Shown here piece by piece: positions 18,716-26,370 of a DNA stretch of 47,691 nt. Positions within the stretch are counted from its first letter, which is position 1. Each line of letters opens with the position of its first letter. The translations under genes and the position numbers were made by a program. The stretch covers positions 1 to 47,691 of the forward strand of contig CAYYYL010000021.1 in the NCBI GenBank assembly GCA_964475835.1. The letters run 5' to 3'. The DNA is from JABDCI01 sp964475835 (GTDB lineage Bacteria > Verrucomicrobiota > Verrucomicrobiia > JABWAM01). The notes under the pieces were generated by a model. That model was given only the letters and a program-made list of their open reading frames with translations, ran no database searches and was not told the DNA's origin.

Positions 18716-19112
18716 GAGGAAGGGTGTTTTTGCCACGTTTTGCCATAGGCTATTTTCCTTTGCAATGCACTCGCTGATAGCAGGTTACGAGAATTTTTCC
18801 ATTTGCAGTAATTAGCCGGAATATGCTCCAAAAACAGCAACCAGTATCAGATTGCAGTATCAGATTTGCCCCGTACAAATCACATTAAACATGTTCACAA
18901 ATCCTGGGCGCTGTCATGGCGAAATTTTGTCGGCCAAGTACTGAATCACGGAAGCGATAAGATTCTCAGCCTCCTTTTTGGGTCTAAAATAGTGATCCGT
19001 TCCTCATGCCGGGTAAATCTCGCCAGGCCATTTGCACAAATCGGCCAACAACGTTGTGCCGTCATTGGGCCTTCTTATTGTGTTTTCTTGATCGAAAACT
19101 ATCCATTCAGGG
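18707..19112. other. Left end of the element, non-coding
   Basis: Apart from the attachment repeat and the arm-type motif at 18842-18864, I see no gene or clear RNA in this stretch. The short open frames here lack protein-like composition. Confidence 0.5.
18842..18864. promoter_or_regulatory. Candidate integrase arm-type site, left end
   Basis: A tandem pair of the motif GCAGTATCAGATT (first G absent here). The same 23 bp recurs in the same orientation at 47584-47606 near the other end of the element and nowhere else that I noticed. Paired motifs just inside both attachment sites fit arm-type binding sites for the tyrosine recombinase or its directionality factor. Confidence 0.6.
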
Positions 19113-20297
19113 CTATGGACTAAACTTGGGCATCACCCTGATCATAAATTCGTCAAACAGTGGTACCGTAAAAGCCATGTCACCATGAGCGGGACTATAA
19201 ATCATCCCTTTCTTAATTAGTTTGGCTCGCACCGGTCCAAGACTGGTTAACTTGACGCCCAAGACATCGGCTATATCACTCGTGCGATGAGCACCTGGTC
19301 CGAGTTTTGCCATTGCACGCAAAAAATTCTTTTCACTTGGAGTTAGGCGATCGAAGCGCACTCGGAAAAAGTTCTGATCAAGGCGGGGAATGACTGTTGT
19401 GGTGGTGGCTTGAACAATTTGCAGTGTGATTGGACTGGTCGTAGCTAGGTTCCACGCCTGATAACCCCACTCCTGAAGAAAATACGGGTAGCCCTTCGTC
19501 AGTCGAAACACTTCGGCCAGAGCCGGATTAGCAAAGACCACTCCCGCCGCTTGTGCCGGATCCCGGAGAGCTTTCGCCGTATCTTTTTCCGACAGCGCTC
19601 CAATATCCGGAAAACTGAACAATCGCTCCGCATAGGATTTAGATTCTCCAGCCAACCCCGGAAGGATCGGCAAGCCCGCACCCAAGAGTACCAGCGGCAG
19701 CCGTCGTTGCTGAACCTTGTGCATCGCCATGATCAACGCACCCAGTTCCTTCTGATTGAAATATTGAATCTCATCAATGAGCACGGCAACCGCACTCTTC
19801 CTTTCCTCAGCAGCTTCGGCGACTGCAACAAAAAGATTGGGCAGATCGATTTCCAGATCACCGCTGTCGGCAGTTCCCTTTTCTGGATCAATGTCTAATC
19901 CAAACGTCACTTCTCCCACCGTGACTTTGAGAGCGCCAACAAAGCTTCGAAGGACAGCTAATCCGCGTTTTACTTTGTCCCCGGTTCCCGCCACGCGGTC
20001 CAGATCGTATAGAAGCATTCTCAGGTAAGGAGCGATCAGAGGACCAAGGGGTTTATCCTCATGGGCTTCGATGGAGATCGTCCTGTATCCATCCTCTTTT
20101 GCCAATCGCTCAATTTCATTGAGCAAAACCGTTTTTCCGACTCCACGAAGCCCCGTCAGCAGCATGCTTTTTTCAGGACGCTTCTGTTTGATCCGGCCAA
20201 GAAGAATGCGTGCCTGTTCGAGTATCGGATCTCGTCCCACAAGCTCGGGAGGTGGGGAGCCGGCGCCTGGCGAAAAGGGATTTTTGATGGGATCCAT
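19113..20297 (-). CDS. AAA+ ATPase with C-terminal winged helix (Orc1/Cdc6-like)
   Basis: 394 aa. The AAA+ core has LVGRDPILEQA, Walker A GLRGVGKT, Walker B VAVLIDEIQYF and a sensor region LVLLGAGLP. After the lid comes a winged-helix domain (LTPSEKNFLRAMAKLG, TSDIADVLGVKLTSLGPVRAKLIKKGMI). This layout is common in archaeal-type ATPases and in many defence and mobile-element ATPases, and DNA binding is likely. It is the first gene inside the left end. Three 10-bp tandem repeats lie immediately upstream of the start. Confidence 0.8.
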   Translation of the reverse strand: MDPIKNPFSPGAGSPPPELVGRDPILEQARILLGRIKQKRPEKSMLLTGLRGVGKTVLLNEIERLAKEDGYRTISIEAHEDKPLGPLIAPYLRMLLYDLDRVAGTGDKVKRGLAVLRSFVGALKVTVGEVTFGLDIDPEKGTADSGDLEIDLPNLFVAVAEAAEERKSAVAVLIDEIQYFNQKELGALIMAMHKVQQRRLPLVLLGAGLPILPGLAGESKSYAERLFSFPDIGALSEKDTAKALRDPAQAAGVVFANPALAEVFRLTKGYPYFLQEWGYQAWNLATTSPITLQIVQATTTTVIPRLDQNFFRVRFDRLTPSEKNFLRAMAKLGPGAHRTSDIADVLGVKLTSLGPVRAKLIKKGMIYSPAHGDMAFTVPLFDEFMIRVMPKFSP

Positions 20298-20300
20298 ATT

Positions 20301-20330
20301 GGATTTATACCCATTTATACCCATTTATAT
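20301..20330. repeat. Three tandem 10-bp repeats upstream of the AAA+ gene
   Basis: Three units of the type CCATTTATAC (first unit GGATTTATAC) end 3 bp before the AAA+ start codon. They could be operator sites for the ATPase's winged helix or iteron-like sites. Confidence 0.5.
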
Positions 20331-20467
20331 CTAAAATCGAGTATAATTTGCTATAAATGCTCGATCATAATTTGAACACTCTTTGGCAAGATGGAGAAAT
20401 GTCTGGTATGCCCAAGGCAACGAATAGGCAGATCTCGAAATGATCCAAAACAGCAGCCAAGAGACCG

Positions 20468-20494
20468 AATTGGGCAGCAGCCTGCTGCCCAATT
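20468..20494. repeat. Perfect 12-bp inverted repeat with 3-nt loop
   Basis: Arms AATTGGGCAGCA and TGCTGCCCAATT surround GCC. There is no T-run on either side, so it may be an operator or a transcription-blocking hairpin between the divergent AAA+ and hipBA genes. Confidence 0.6.
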
Positions 20495-20669
20495 GCCCTG
20501 GTTCCATATTGTGCCCCTCCAGATCAAGGCTTCTGATGACAAACCGACCTCGCCATTGGTGGCTGGTTTTGAAGTGATCGATGACAGCCCGTGTGGGTGG
20601 TTGCCTCCGCTCACTTCGCTTCGTCAATCCACCCCACGCGCCGCGATGGCTTACCCGTTGATCGTTTTA

Positions 20670-20685
20670 ATTCCCGAACGGGAAT
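20670..20685. promoter_or_regulatory. Palindromic operator 1 (ATTCCCGAACGGGAAT)
   Basis: 16-bp palindrome whose half-site TTCCCG also occurs in operator 2. Repeated palindromes upstream of hipBA are the usual targets of the HipB repressor. Confidence 0.6.
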
Positions 20686-20719
20686 AAAATACCCCATATT
20701 GTCTTTCAAGGAGTATTTA

Positions 20720-20733
20720 TTCCCGATCGGGAA
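20720..20733. promoter_or_regulatory. Palindromic operator 2 (TTCCCGATCGGGAA)
   Basis: Perfect 14-bp palindrome sharing the TTCCCG half-site with operator 1, about 50 bp away and upstream of the hipBA promoter. Confidence 0.6.
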
Positions 20734-20741
20734 CTTTTCGC

Positions 20742-20770
20742 TTGATTTAGCCGATGAGCCGCCTTAATGT
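20742..20770 (+). promoter_or_regulatory. Probable hipBA promoter
   Basis: TTGATT at 20742-20747, a 17-bp spacer and TAATGT at 20765-20770. The -10 lies inside the palindrome at 20766-20787, which would make it repressible. Confidence 0.5.
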
Positions 20771-20787
20771 TACCGTACGGTAACATT
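20766..20787. promoter_or_regulatory. Perfect 22-bp palindrome over the hipBA -10
   Basis: The half-site is AATGTTACCGT followed by its exact mirror. It lies 11 bp before the hipB start and overlaps the predicted -10. Its sequence differs from the two TTCCCG palindromes, so a second regulator or a bipartite HipB operator is possible. Confidence 0.65.
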
Positions 20788-20798
20788 GAATTTGAGCT

Positions 20799-21029
20799 AT
20801 GAAATACACCCCTGAAAAAATTGGCGAATTGGTCAGCAGCACCCGCAAAAGCATGGGTGTGACCCAAAAGAATTTGGCCATGACCTCCGGCACAGGCTTG
20901 CGCTTCATCATTGATCTGGAGAAAGGGAAGCCCACTTGCCAGCTTGGTAAAGTGCTTACCGTTCTGCATACGCTGGGCATCAAAATCGAGATGATTCCAC
21001 CCGCCGGGAGCGGCAAGAAAGGAATTTAG
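20799..21029 (+). CDS. hipB: HipB-like XRE-family antitoxin
   Basis: 76 aa, a single helix-turn-helix domain (IGELVSSTRKSMGVTQKNLAMTSGTGLRFI, then LEKGKPTCQLGKVLTVLHTLGI). In HipBA modules it binds operators upstream of its own gene and neutralises HipA. It is followed after 3 bp by hipA, and its predicted targets are the three palindromes upstream. Confidence 0.88.
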   Translation: MKYTPEKIGELVSSTRKSMGVTQKNLAMTSGTGLRFIIDLEKGKPTCQLGKVLTVLHTLGIKIEMIPPAGSGKKGI

Positions 21030-21032
21030 GAT

Positions 21033-22274
21033 ATGCCACGGATGTTGGACGTTTATTTGCGTCGGGACTTGGTGGGCCAGCTCATTCAGGATGAGAATGG
21101 TCAGATGGCATATCATTATGCCGAAAGCTGGTTGAACCATGCAGGTGCGATTCCGCTGTCCCATTCGTTGCCACTCAGAAAAGAGCGGTTTAACCGCAAC
21201 GAGTGCCGGGGATTTTTTGCCGGTGTCCTGCCGGATGAAAGTAAAAGGGAGATTATCGCGAAGAACCTCGGAATCAGCGCCAAAAACGATTTCGCCATGC
21301 TGGAACAAATCGGGGGCGAATGTGCCGGAGCCGTGACCTTTATACCGGCGGGGGGAAAACTGCCTGAACGTAATTATAGCTACCGCCCGTTGATCGGAGG
21401 AAAACTGGCGGAAATGCTCAGGCTGTTGCCGCGCCGTCCGCTGATGGCAGGCGAGGATGGCATCCGGCTTTCGTTGGCAGGCGCGCAGGACAAAATTGCC
21501 GTGCATGTCTCCGGCGAACAAATTTCCATTCCACTTGGCGGAGCACCCAGCACGCATATTCTTAAACCGGCCATTGAGCGTTTTGAAGGCATCGTGTTCA
21601 ATGAAGCTTTCTGCATGAAACTGGCCCATGCGATTGGCCTGCACACGGCCAAAGCCGAAGTGGGCAAGGTGGAGGACATCGATTATCTACTCATTCAGCG
21701 TTACGACCGGATCTCGTTGCGGGATGTTCCAGACGGTCCCGAATATTTGGAACGGGAACATCAGGAGGATTTTTGCCAGGCACTTGGCATCAGTCCTGAC
21801 AATAAATACCAGAACGAAGGTGGGCCTTCGCTCAAACAGTGTTTTACGTTGCTGCGTGAATTGTCCAGTGCCCCGGTGATTGACCTCCAACGATTGTTGG
21901 ATGCTGTCATTTTCAATTTTCTGGTCGGAAACCATGATGCTCATGGAAAGAATTTTTCGTTGCTATATGGCCGCGAGACGCGGCTGGCACCGCTTTACGA
22001 TGTTCTCAGCACTGCCTATTACCCGGAACTTGCCAAAAAAATGGCGATGAAGATCGGCGGTGAATATGCCTCCGACAAGGTATTGCCGAAACACTTTGAT
22101 CAACTGGCCGATGAAGCGGGACTGGCCAAGCCGATGGTAAAACAACATGTGCAGGAATTGGCGGAAACAGTCCTGTCAAAAACACCTGACTTGATCACCG
22201 AGCACCCCACTACCAAAGCTGTCGCTGCGCTGATTCAAAGCCGCTGTGCAAAGGCATTGGAGAAATTCAAATAA
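21033..22274 (+). CDS. hipA: HipA-like serine/threonine kinase toxin
   Basis: 413 aa. Visible kinase features are the Gly/Ser-rich loop LSLAGAQDK (residues 147-154), HILKP (175-179), the catalytic NHDAHGKN (Asp302) and the metal-binding LYDVLS (Asp323). The N-terminal HipA domain is present with FFAGVLPDES. E. coli HipA phosphorylates glutamyl-tRNA synthetase and so starves translation of Glu-tRNA, but the target here is unknown. A toxin of this kind on an element full of tRNA genes is notable. Confidence 0.9.
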   Translation: MPRMLDVYLRRDLVGQLIQDENGQMAYHYAESWLNHAGAIPLSHSLPLRKERFNRNECRGFFAGVLPDESKREIIAKNLGISAKNDFAMLEQIGGECAGAVTFIPAGGKLPERNYSYRPLIGGKLAEMLRLLPRRPLMAGEDGIRLSLAGAQDKIAVHVSGEQISIPLGGAPSTHILKPAIERFEGIVFNEAFCMKLAHAIGLHTAKAEVGKVEDIDYLLIQRYDRISLRDVPDGPEYLEREHQEDFCQALGISPDNKYQNEGGPSLKQCFTLLRELSSAPVIDLQRLLDAVIFNFLVGNHDAHGKNFSLLYGRETRLAPLYDVLSTAYYPELAKKMAMKIGGEYASDKVLPKHFDQLADEAGLAKPMVKQHVQELAETVLSKTPDLITEHPTTKAVAALIQSRCAKALEKFK

Positions 22275-22375
22275 AAATAACAGATTGCTGTGACCGAAAG
22301 TCCCCATGCATGAAATTCCATCATGCCACTTCGATTTTCATGGTACTTGCAGAGTGCTGCCAACCATGAAAAGCC

Positions 22376-22612
22376 TCAATGCTTGCGAGTTTTGAGTTTC
22401 GTCAAACCAGCCTTGTCACCCTTGATCCATTGTTCCATCTGCGTTTTTGTAAAATCCCGCAGAAGAACGGGCACGGCCGTCTGTAAGAAGATTCCTCCCT
22501 CGCATTCCTCAACAAGAACCATCGGTTGATCGATTCGATCAAGGCCGAGTTTTCGGCAAAGCTCCGGCGGCAGGATGATCGTTCCGCGTTTGCTGACCCT
22601 GAGCATTGTCAT
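22376..22612 (-). CDS. AbrB/MazE-like small DNA-binding protein
   Basis: About 78 aa. The swapped-hairpin motif MLRVSKRGTIILPPELCRKLGL at its N-terminus is typical of SpoVT/AbrB antitoxin-type proteins. No partner toxin is adjacent. It lies 32 bp downstream of rtcB on the same strand and may be part of that operon. TTG 22627 and ATG 22606 are alternative starts. Confidence 0.7.
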   Translation of the reverse strand: MTMLRVSKRGTIILPPELCRKLGLDRIDQPMVLVEECEGGIFLQTAVPVLLRDFTKTQMEQWIKGDKAGLTKLKTRKH

Positions 22613-22644
22613 GCAGTAATTCGGCAACCAAGCGGAATATTTTT

Positions 22645-24153
22645 TTACGCGGCTCCTCCCAGGCTTTTGTCCGAATCTTTGATGACAAAGCGTGCCTTCA
22701 GTCTGGCCACCGTGGTTGCCAGATTGGCTTTTTCAACTGAACGCAAAACCTCGTTGAAGTCCTTGTAGGCTGCTGGAGCTTCATCCACGGGATAAAACCG
22801 GCAGTTGGTCAAAATATCGTGAGCGTCCAACTCTTGATCGATGGTTTTCTGGTCAAGAGCACGGATGGCGGCCTTCCGTCCCATGGCCCGGCCTGCGCCG
22901 TGGTTCACACTGAAGCAGCTTTTCGCAGCTCCCGCGTCCGCCACCATAACTGCCGATCCGGCTTGCGGATTTCCGGGAAGGAGAATGGGATGTCCCGTTG
23001 CTGCGAACGGAGTTTCCTTCAATGCATGATGGCCGGCGGGAAAGGCGCGCGTTGCGCCTTTGCGATGAACCCATGCAAGGCGGTCTTCCACGATTTCCTG
23101 TCGCGCGATGTTGTGGCTGATGTAGTAAACCAGTTGTCCTTTCACGCCCGGAATCACTTCCTGAAAGGCTTCAAGAATCAGTGCGTTGATCAGAAGATGA
23201 TTCAAGGTGGCAAAATTTGCGCCAAGGGCCATGTCGTCGAGATACGCATTGGCTTCCGGCGTTCCCAATGGCGCATAAACCAACTCCCGGTCCATTCCCG
23301 GCAAGGGAATGTCCCACGTCTTAAAGTGTTTCTGGAGGGTATGGAACTGCTCTGTGGCAAGATTATGTCCAAATCCTCTCGATCCACAGTGGGATAGAAA
23401 GGCGGCACAGCCATCTTTCAAACCAAAGATTTCGGCCACGCGCTGGGAGCGTTCATCACGCCCAACCTCGACCACATTGCATTCTCCAAAGTGGTTTCCG
23501 CCTCCGTAAGAACCGAGTTGACCAATCTTGTCTTCAAAATTTGGAAACCGGCCGCTCGACAGGAGAAAATCGAGACGCTTTTCAAGAGCGTCACAGGTTC
23601 CATCGTGCCCTTGGTGAAAGGCGTCTTCGCAATAATTGGCCCAATCGGCGGGGATGCCCAGCAATTCACAGGTTCCTTTGGTGGCTCCTTCCACTACCAG
23701 ACGGCGTCCCAACTCGGGATCCACCCGGCGCGCTTTTTTGACCGAGCGCTGGCCTTTTCCGGCGCCAGTCGGAGTGCGTTCGACAATCGCGTTGATCAGG
23801 TTCCGTCGGACCGTTCGATCCACGATTTCAGAAGCCGGCAAATCCAATTGGAGCAGGCTCATGGAGCATTTGATATCCACGCCCACGGGGCCGGGATAGA
23901 TGTGAGTGGGGGAAACCAGGACGCATCCCACCGGAGCGCCATAGCCACAATGGGCATCAGGATTGAGTACCAAATCGGTGACGCCTGGCGCTCCACGTGA
24001 ATTAAGCGCCTGTTGGATGCATGTGGCATCGAATCCATCACGGATGGCTTGGGTGCCAATGACTGTGATCGGTTTTCCCTTGTTGTCAGGCGCGGGGATG
24101 AAGCCCGTCGCTTCATCGGTTACGATAATCTCGGGTTTTGTGTTTGTTTCCAT
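22645..24153 (-). CDS. rtcB: RNA-splicing ligase RtcB
   Basis: 502 aa. RtcB joins 2',3'-cyclic-phosphate or 3'-phosphate RNA ends to 5'-OH ends using GTP and Mn2+, the ends left by many tRNA-cleaving toxins. All signature residues are present: NPDAHCGYG (66-70), GVDIKCSM with metal Cys96, YGGGNHF with His221, LSHCGSRG with His255, SHNIA with His347, and the guanylated His in SVNHGAGR (His418). Upstream on the same strand are a slipin, an HNH nuclease and the tRNA array, so tRNA substrates and repair enzyme may be co-transcribed. Confidence 0.95.
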   Translation of the reverse strand: METNTKPEIIVTDEATGFIPAPDNKGKPITVIGTQAIRDGFDATCIQQALNSRGAPGVTDLVLNPDAHCGYGAPVGCVLVSPTHIYPGPVGVDIKCSMSLLQLDLPASEIVDRTVRRNLINAIVERTPTGAGKGQRSVKKARRVDPELGRRLVVEGATKGTCELLGIPADWANYCEDAFHQGHDGTCDALEKRLDFLLSSGRFPNFEDKIGQLGSYGGGNHFGECNVVEVGRDERSQRVAEIFGLKDGCAAFLSHCGSRGFGHNLATEQFHTLQKHFKTWDIPLPGMDRELVYAPLGTPEANAYLDDMALGANFATLNHLLINALILEAFQEVIPGVKGQLVYYISHNIARQEIVEDRLAWVHRKGATRAFPAGHHALKETPFAATGHPILLPGNPQAGSAVMVADAGAAKSCFSVNHGAGRAMGRKAAIRALDQKTIDQELDAHDILTNCRFYPVDEAPAAYKDFNEVLRSVEKANLATTVARLKARFVIKDSDKSLGGAA

Positions 24154-24242
24154 GGAAGTTCTTTATTTTTACCGTGATTGCACTTCTCGTGCGATGGGAA
24201 TTCCCAGGCCTCTCCCAAGGTGAACCCTCAGGAGGGACTGAG

Positions 24243-25013
24243 CTATTCCGATTCAGGTGTGATGTTGATGTTTTTCTTTTTGTTGGAAGGAAGCGTTACA
24301 ATGCCGTGAGGCAGTCCCAGCACCAGCGTCTGGCTGTTTGCAGCCACTTGCAGAGTGCGCAAGCTCAGGAGCGCAGGATTGTCATCGATCATGCGCGCGG
24401 CATTGGCCAGGTTTCGGAGCGCGGCGCTTTCGCCACGCGCTTTCTCGAGGGCAGCCAGGCCTTCCTTCCGGGCCTTGACCACTTCATTGAAGATTTTCTT
24501 CAATTCTCCCGAGAGCATCACGTCCCGCACTTCAATGAGCAGGACCTCGACCCCAATGGCCTTCGCAGCCGTCTGAACGCCTTCAATCAGTTCTTTGCTC
24601 AGATCCACGCGCTTCGTCATCAGGTCTTCCATGGTCATTTTGCCCGCAGCCGTTCGCAGCGCGATTTGCACCAGGCTGTAAACGTGCGAGTGACAGTCCA
24701 TCACTTCGTGGAGCGCCTTGGCGGCGTCCACAATCCGATAGCTCAGCACCAGGCTGATTTTCACGCCCAAATGATCGGCAGTAAGAATTTCCTGTCCTCC
24801 CAGGGCAAGAGTTCGAGCCCGCAGATCAACCACGACAAAGGTGTTCTTCTCTCCAAAGAAGCGATGTTTGCCGGGAGCCAGCATCTTTACAAATTTTCCA
24901 TTTCGGTACAGAAGCCCGATTTCGAATTCACGCACCACGACCTTCTTCAAACGCGTGACCATGAAAATTCCAAGAGCGATGAGGGTGATTATAGTTACGA
25001 TTACGATGTTCAT
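24243..25013 (-). CDS. Slipin/stomatin-like SPFH membrane protein
   Basis: 256 aa. One N-terminal membrane helix (MNIVIVTIITLIALGIFMV) is followed by an SPFH/band-7 domain (GLLYRNGKFVKMLAPGKHRF, SLVLSYRIVDAAKALHEV, VEVLLIEVRDVMLSGELKKIF) and a coiled-coil region with KARKEGLAALEKARGESAALRNLANAAR. Slipins recur next to rtcB in bacteria, perhaps as membrane scaffolds for RNA repair; that role is inference. The ATG opening the membrane helix was chosen. It lies 89 bp upstream of rtcB. Confidence 0.85.
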   Translation of the reverse strand: MNIVIVTIITLIALGIFMVTRLKKVVVREFEIGLLYRNGKFVKMLAPGKHRFFGEKNTFVVVDLRARTLALGGQEILTADHLGVKISLVLSYRIVDAAKALHEVMDCHSHVYSLVQIALRTAAGKMTMEDLMTKRVDLSKELIEGVQTAAKAIGVEVLLIEVRDVMLSGELKKIFNEVVKARKEGLAALEKARGESAALRNLANAARMIDDNPALLSLRTLQVAANSQTLVLGLPHGIVTLPSNKKKNINITPESE

Positions 25014-25254
25014 ATCAGTTTTCTTTCTAAAGTGATTCGCGACGGGGACCCGAAGAAAGCGCGGGGAAGACACGAAGGCTTCCTCAGGGCGCTGGCTCCG
25101 GTGCATCGGAAGATGCTGTCCCCGTTGCGAATGGTTTTGTGCGGTTATGCGGGAGTCGAACCCGCTGTTATTACCAGAAGCTGGTGAGGGTACGCGGACG
25201 TTCATGGACAGATGTCTTTGAAGCCGCATCTCAAACCAGCAAATTTCGAAATGT

Positions 25255-25845
25255 TTACCTCTCTTTAATCAAGAAGGGATTCCAATCCACGATGTTGTGA
25301 ACATTGCGGATCATCAAGGTGGCTGGCATTTCCCTGGGCGTGCGAGGCATGCCAAGAAGTTGCAGTCCCGCCTCATGGGGCAGGCGATTCGCCTTGCGGG
25401 CATTCACCTCCTTGCAAGCCAGCACACAATTGTCCCAACTGGTCTTGCCGCCGCGAGAGCGAGGCACAACGTGATCGATGCTCGCCTCGTCGCGCTTGAG
25501 GGGTCTGCCCGTGTATTGGCATTGTCCGCCATCTCGGTCCCAGATGCCGCGAGCCGAAAAACGCAGCCTGCGCTTGGGAACCTTGGAAAAGCTGGTGCAC
25601 ACAATCACCGTGGGAACCCGAATCTGGCTATGCACTGTTCGCACGAAGGCATCGCTTTCGCGGACAGGAAGCTTGATCCAATCCTCCCACTTGACGGGCA
25701 CCATCACGTCCAGGTTTTGGATGTCGAGAGCGGTGGCCGAGTCGGCGGCCATCATGCAGAACGCCTGCATGGGCGTTTTGACATGGATGGCCTGCCAATT
25801 TCGGTTAAGCAGCAGAACCGTTGGTTTATTGAGGGTTTCGTTCAT
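25255..25845 (-). CDS. HNH endonuclease
   Basis: 196 aa. The N-terminal part is the common PTVLLLNRNWQAIHVKTPMQA domain. The HNH core runs from QCQYTGRPL through SIDHVVPRSRGGKTSWDNCVLACKEVNARKANR, with His125, Asn139 and Asn148 as the expected catalytic and metal residues and Cys109/Cys140/Cys144 nearby. Stand-alone HNH proteins of this type are frequent in phages and beside tRNA gene clusters. Whether it cuts DNA or RNA, or acts as a mobility enzyme for the array, cannot be told from sequence. It lies between the array and slipin-rtcB on the same strand. Confidence 0.88.
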   Translation of the reverse strand: MNETLNKPTVLLLNRNWQAIHVKTPMQAFCMMAADSATALDIQNLDVMVPVKWEDWIKLPVRESDAFVRTVHSQIRVPTVIVCTSFSKVPKRRLRFSARGIWDRDGGQCQYTGRPLKRDEASIDHVVPRSRGGKTSWDNCVLACKEVNARKANRLPHEAGLQLLGMPRTPREMPATLMIRNVHNIVDWNPFLIKER

Positions 25846-25900
25846 AAAGTAAAATGGTTGTGTGTGCCTCGGTGTCTGTTCTTTGTTGCTGAGCGTGAAA

Positions 25901-25978
25901 TGGTACTCCCGGAGGTAGTTGCAACCTCACCATGACCCGATTAAAAGTCGGGTGCCGGTCTCCTGTGGCTTCGGGAGT
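25901..25978 (-). tRNA. tRNA-Lys(TTT), array
   Basis: Acceptor ACTCCCG/CGGGAGT, encoded CCA, anticodon loop CTTTTAA and T-stem GAGGT/ACCTC with T-loop TGCAACT (G55). It is the last tRNA of the array in transcription order, just upstream of the HNH gene. Confidence 0.85.
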
Positions 25979-26015
25979 GATAAATGGCCTGCCAACCGTA
26001 GCCTCTCGCGAAGGT

Positions 26016-26092
26016 TGGTGCTCGCGGCAGGGTTCGCACCTGCACTGGCGACGTTCTCAACGTCGTGCCTCTGCTAGTTGGGCTACGCGAGC
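26016..26092 (-). tRNA. tRNA with Leu anticodon GAG, short variable loop
   Basis: Acceptor GCTCGCG/CGCGAGC with CCA, anticodon stem CGACG/CGTCG and loop TTGAGAA. The variable loop is only CCAGT, unlike normal bacterial tRNA-Leu. D-loop AACTAGCAGA has AG for GG, and the T-loop is TGCGAAC (G55). Confidence 0.85.
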
Positions 26093-26096
26093 AAAG

Positions 26097-26176
26097 TGGC
26101 GCCCGTGGCCGGACTTGCACCGGCTAATGTTCCAGCTTGAAAGGCTGGCCGCTCGAGCTGCTTCGCGCTCACGGGC
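26097..26176 (-). tRNA. tRNA-Glu(TTC), array
   Basis: Acceptor GCCCGTG/CACGGGC, CCA, anticodon stem CCAGC/GCTGG with loop CTTTCAA, T-stem GCCGG/CCGGC with T-loop TGCAAGT (G55). The D-loop has AGC for the GG region. Confidence 0.85.
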
Positions 26177-26184
26177 ATGGAAAA

Positions 26185-26275
26185 TGGTCCTCCCGCCTGG
26201 ACTCGCACCAGGACTGCGCCCACATCCAGGGCTCAACGGGTATAAGCCGTTCGTGCTGCTTTACACTACGGGAGG
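26185..26275 (-). tRNA. Class II-shaped tRNA with anticodon TAT (Ile AUA?)
   Basis: Acceptor CCTCCCG/CGGGAGG with CCA, anticodon stem AACGG/CCGTT and loop CTTATAC. A long variable arm with GCCC/GGGC pairing is present, which normal tRNA-Ile lacks. The T-loop is TGCGAGT (G55). The anticodon would read AUA, the same codon as the tRNA-Ile2 gene used as attachment site. Confidence 0.75.
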
Positions 26276-26279
26276 AAAA

Positions 26280-26370
26280 TGGAGGAGCGCCGTGGACTTG
26301 CACCACATTCCGCAGGACGGAACATTGCGTTTAGCAAACGCACCCGGCGCGCTGGTCCGGTTGACGCTCC
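26280..26370 (-). tRNA. tRNA-Ser(GCT), array
   Basis: Class II with a long variable arm. Acceptor GGAGCGT/GCGCTCC, CCA, anticodon stem TGCGT/ACGCA with loop TTGCTAA, D-loop ACCAGCGCG (AG) and T-loop TGCAAGT (G55). The 5' 40 bases overlap the C-terminal codons of the unknown CDS at 26331-27077. Confidence 0.85.

Larger units (their letters stand above)
20331..20798. other. Intergenic control region between the AAA+ and hipBA genes
   Basis: No gene is evident. The stretch holds the palindrome at 20468-20494, three palindromic operators and the hipBA promoter, each listed separately. Confidence 0.6.

Noticed and set aside
25141..25215. tRNA-like fragment upstream of the slipin gene with a canonical T-arm (GCGGG-TTCGACT-CCCGC)
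   Set aside because: No matching 5' acceptor or seven-base anticodon loop could be found, so it is at most a relic.
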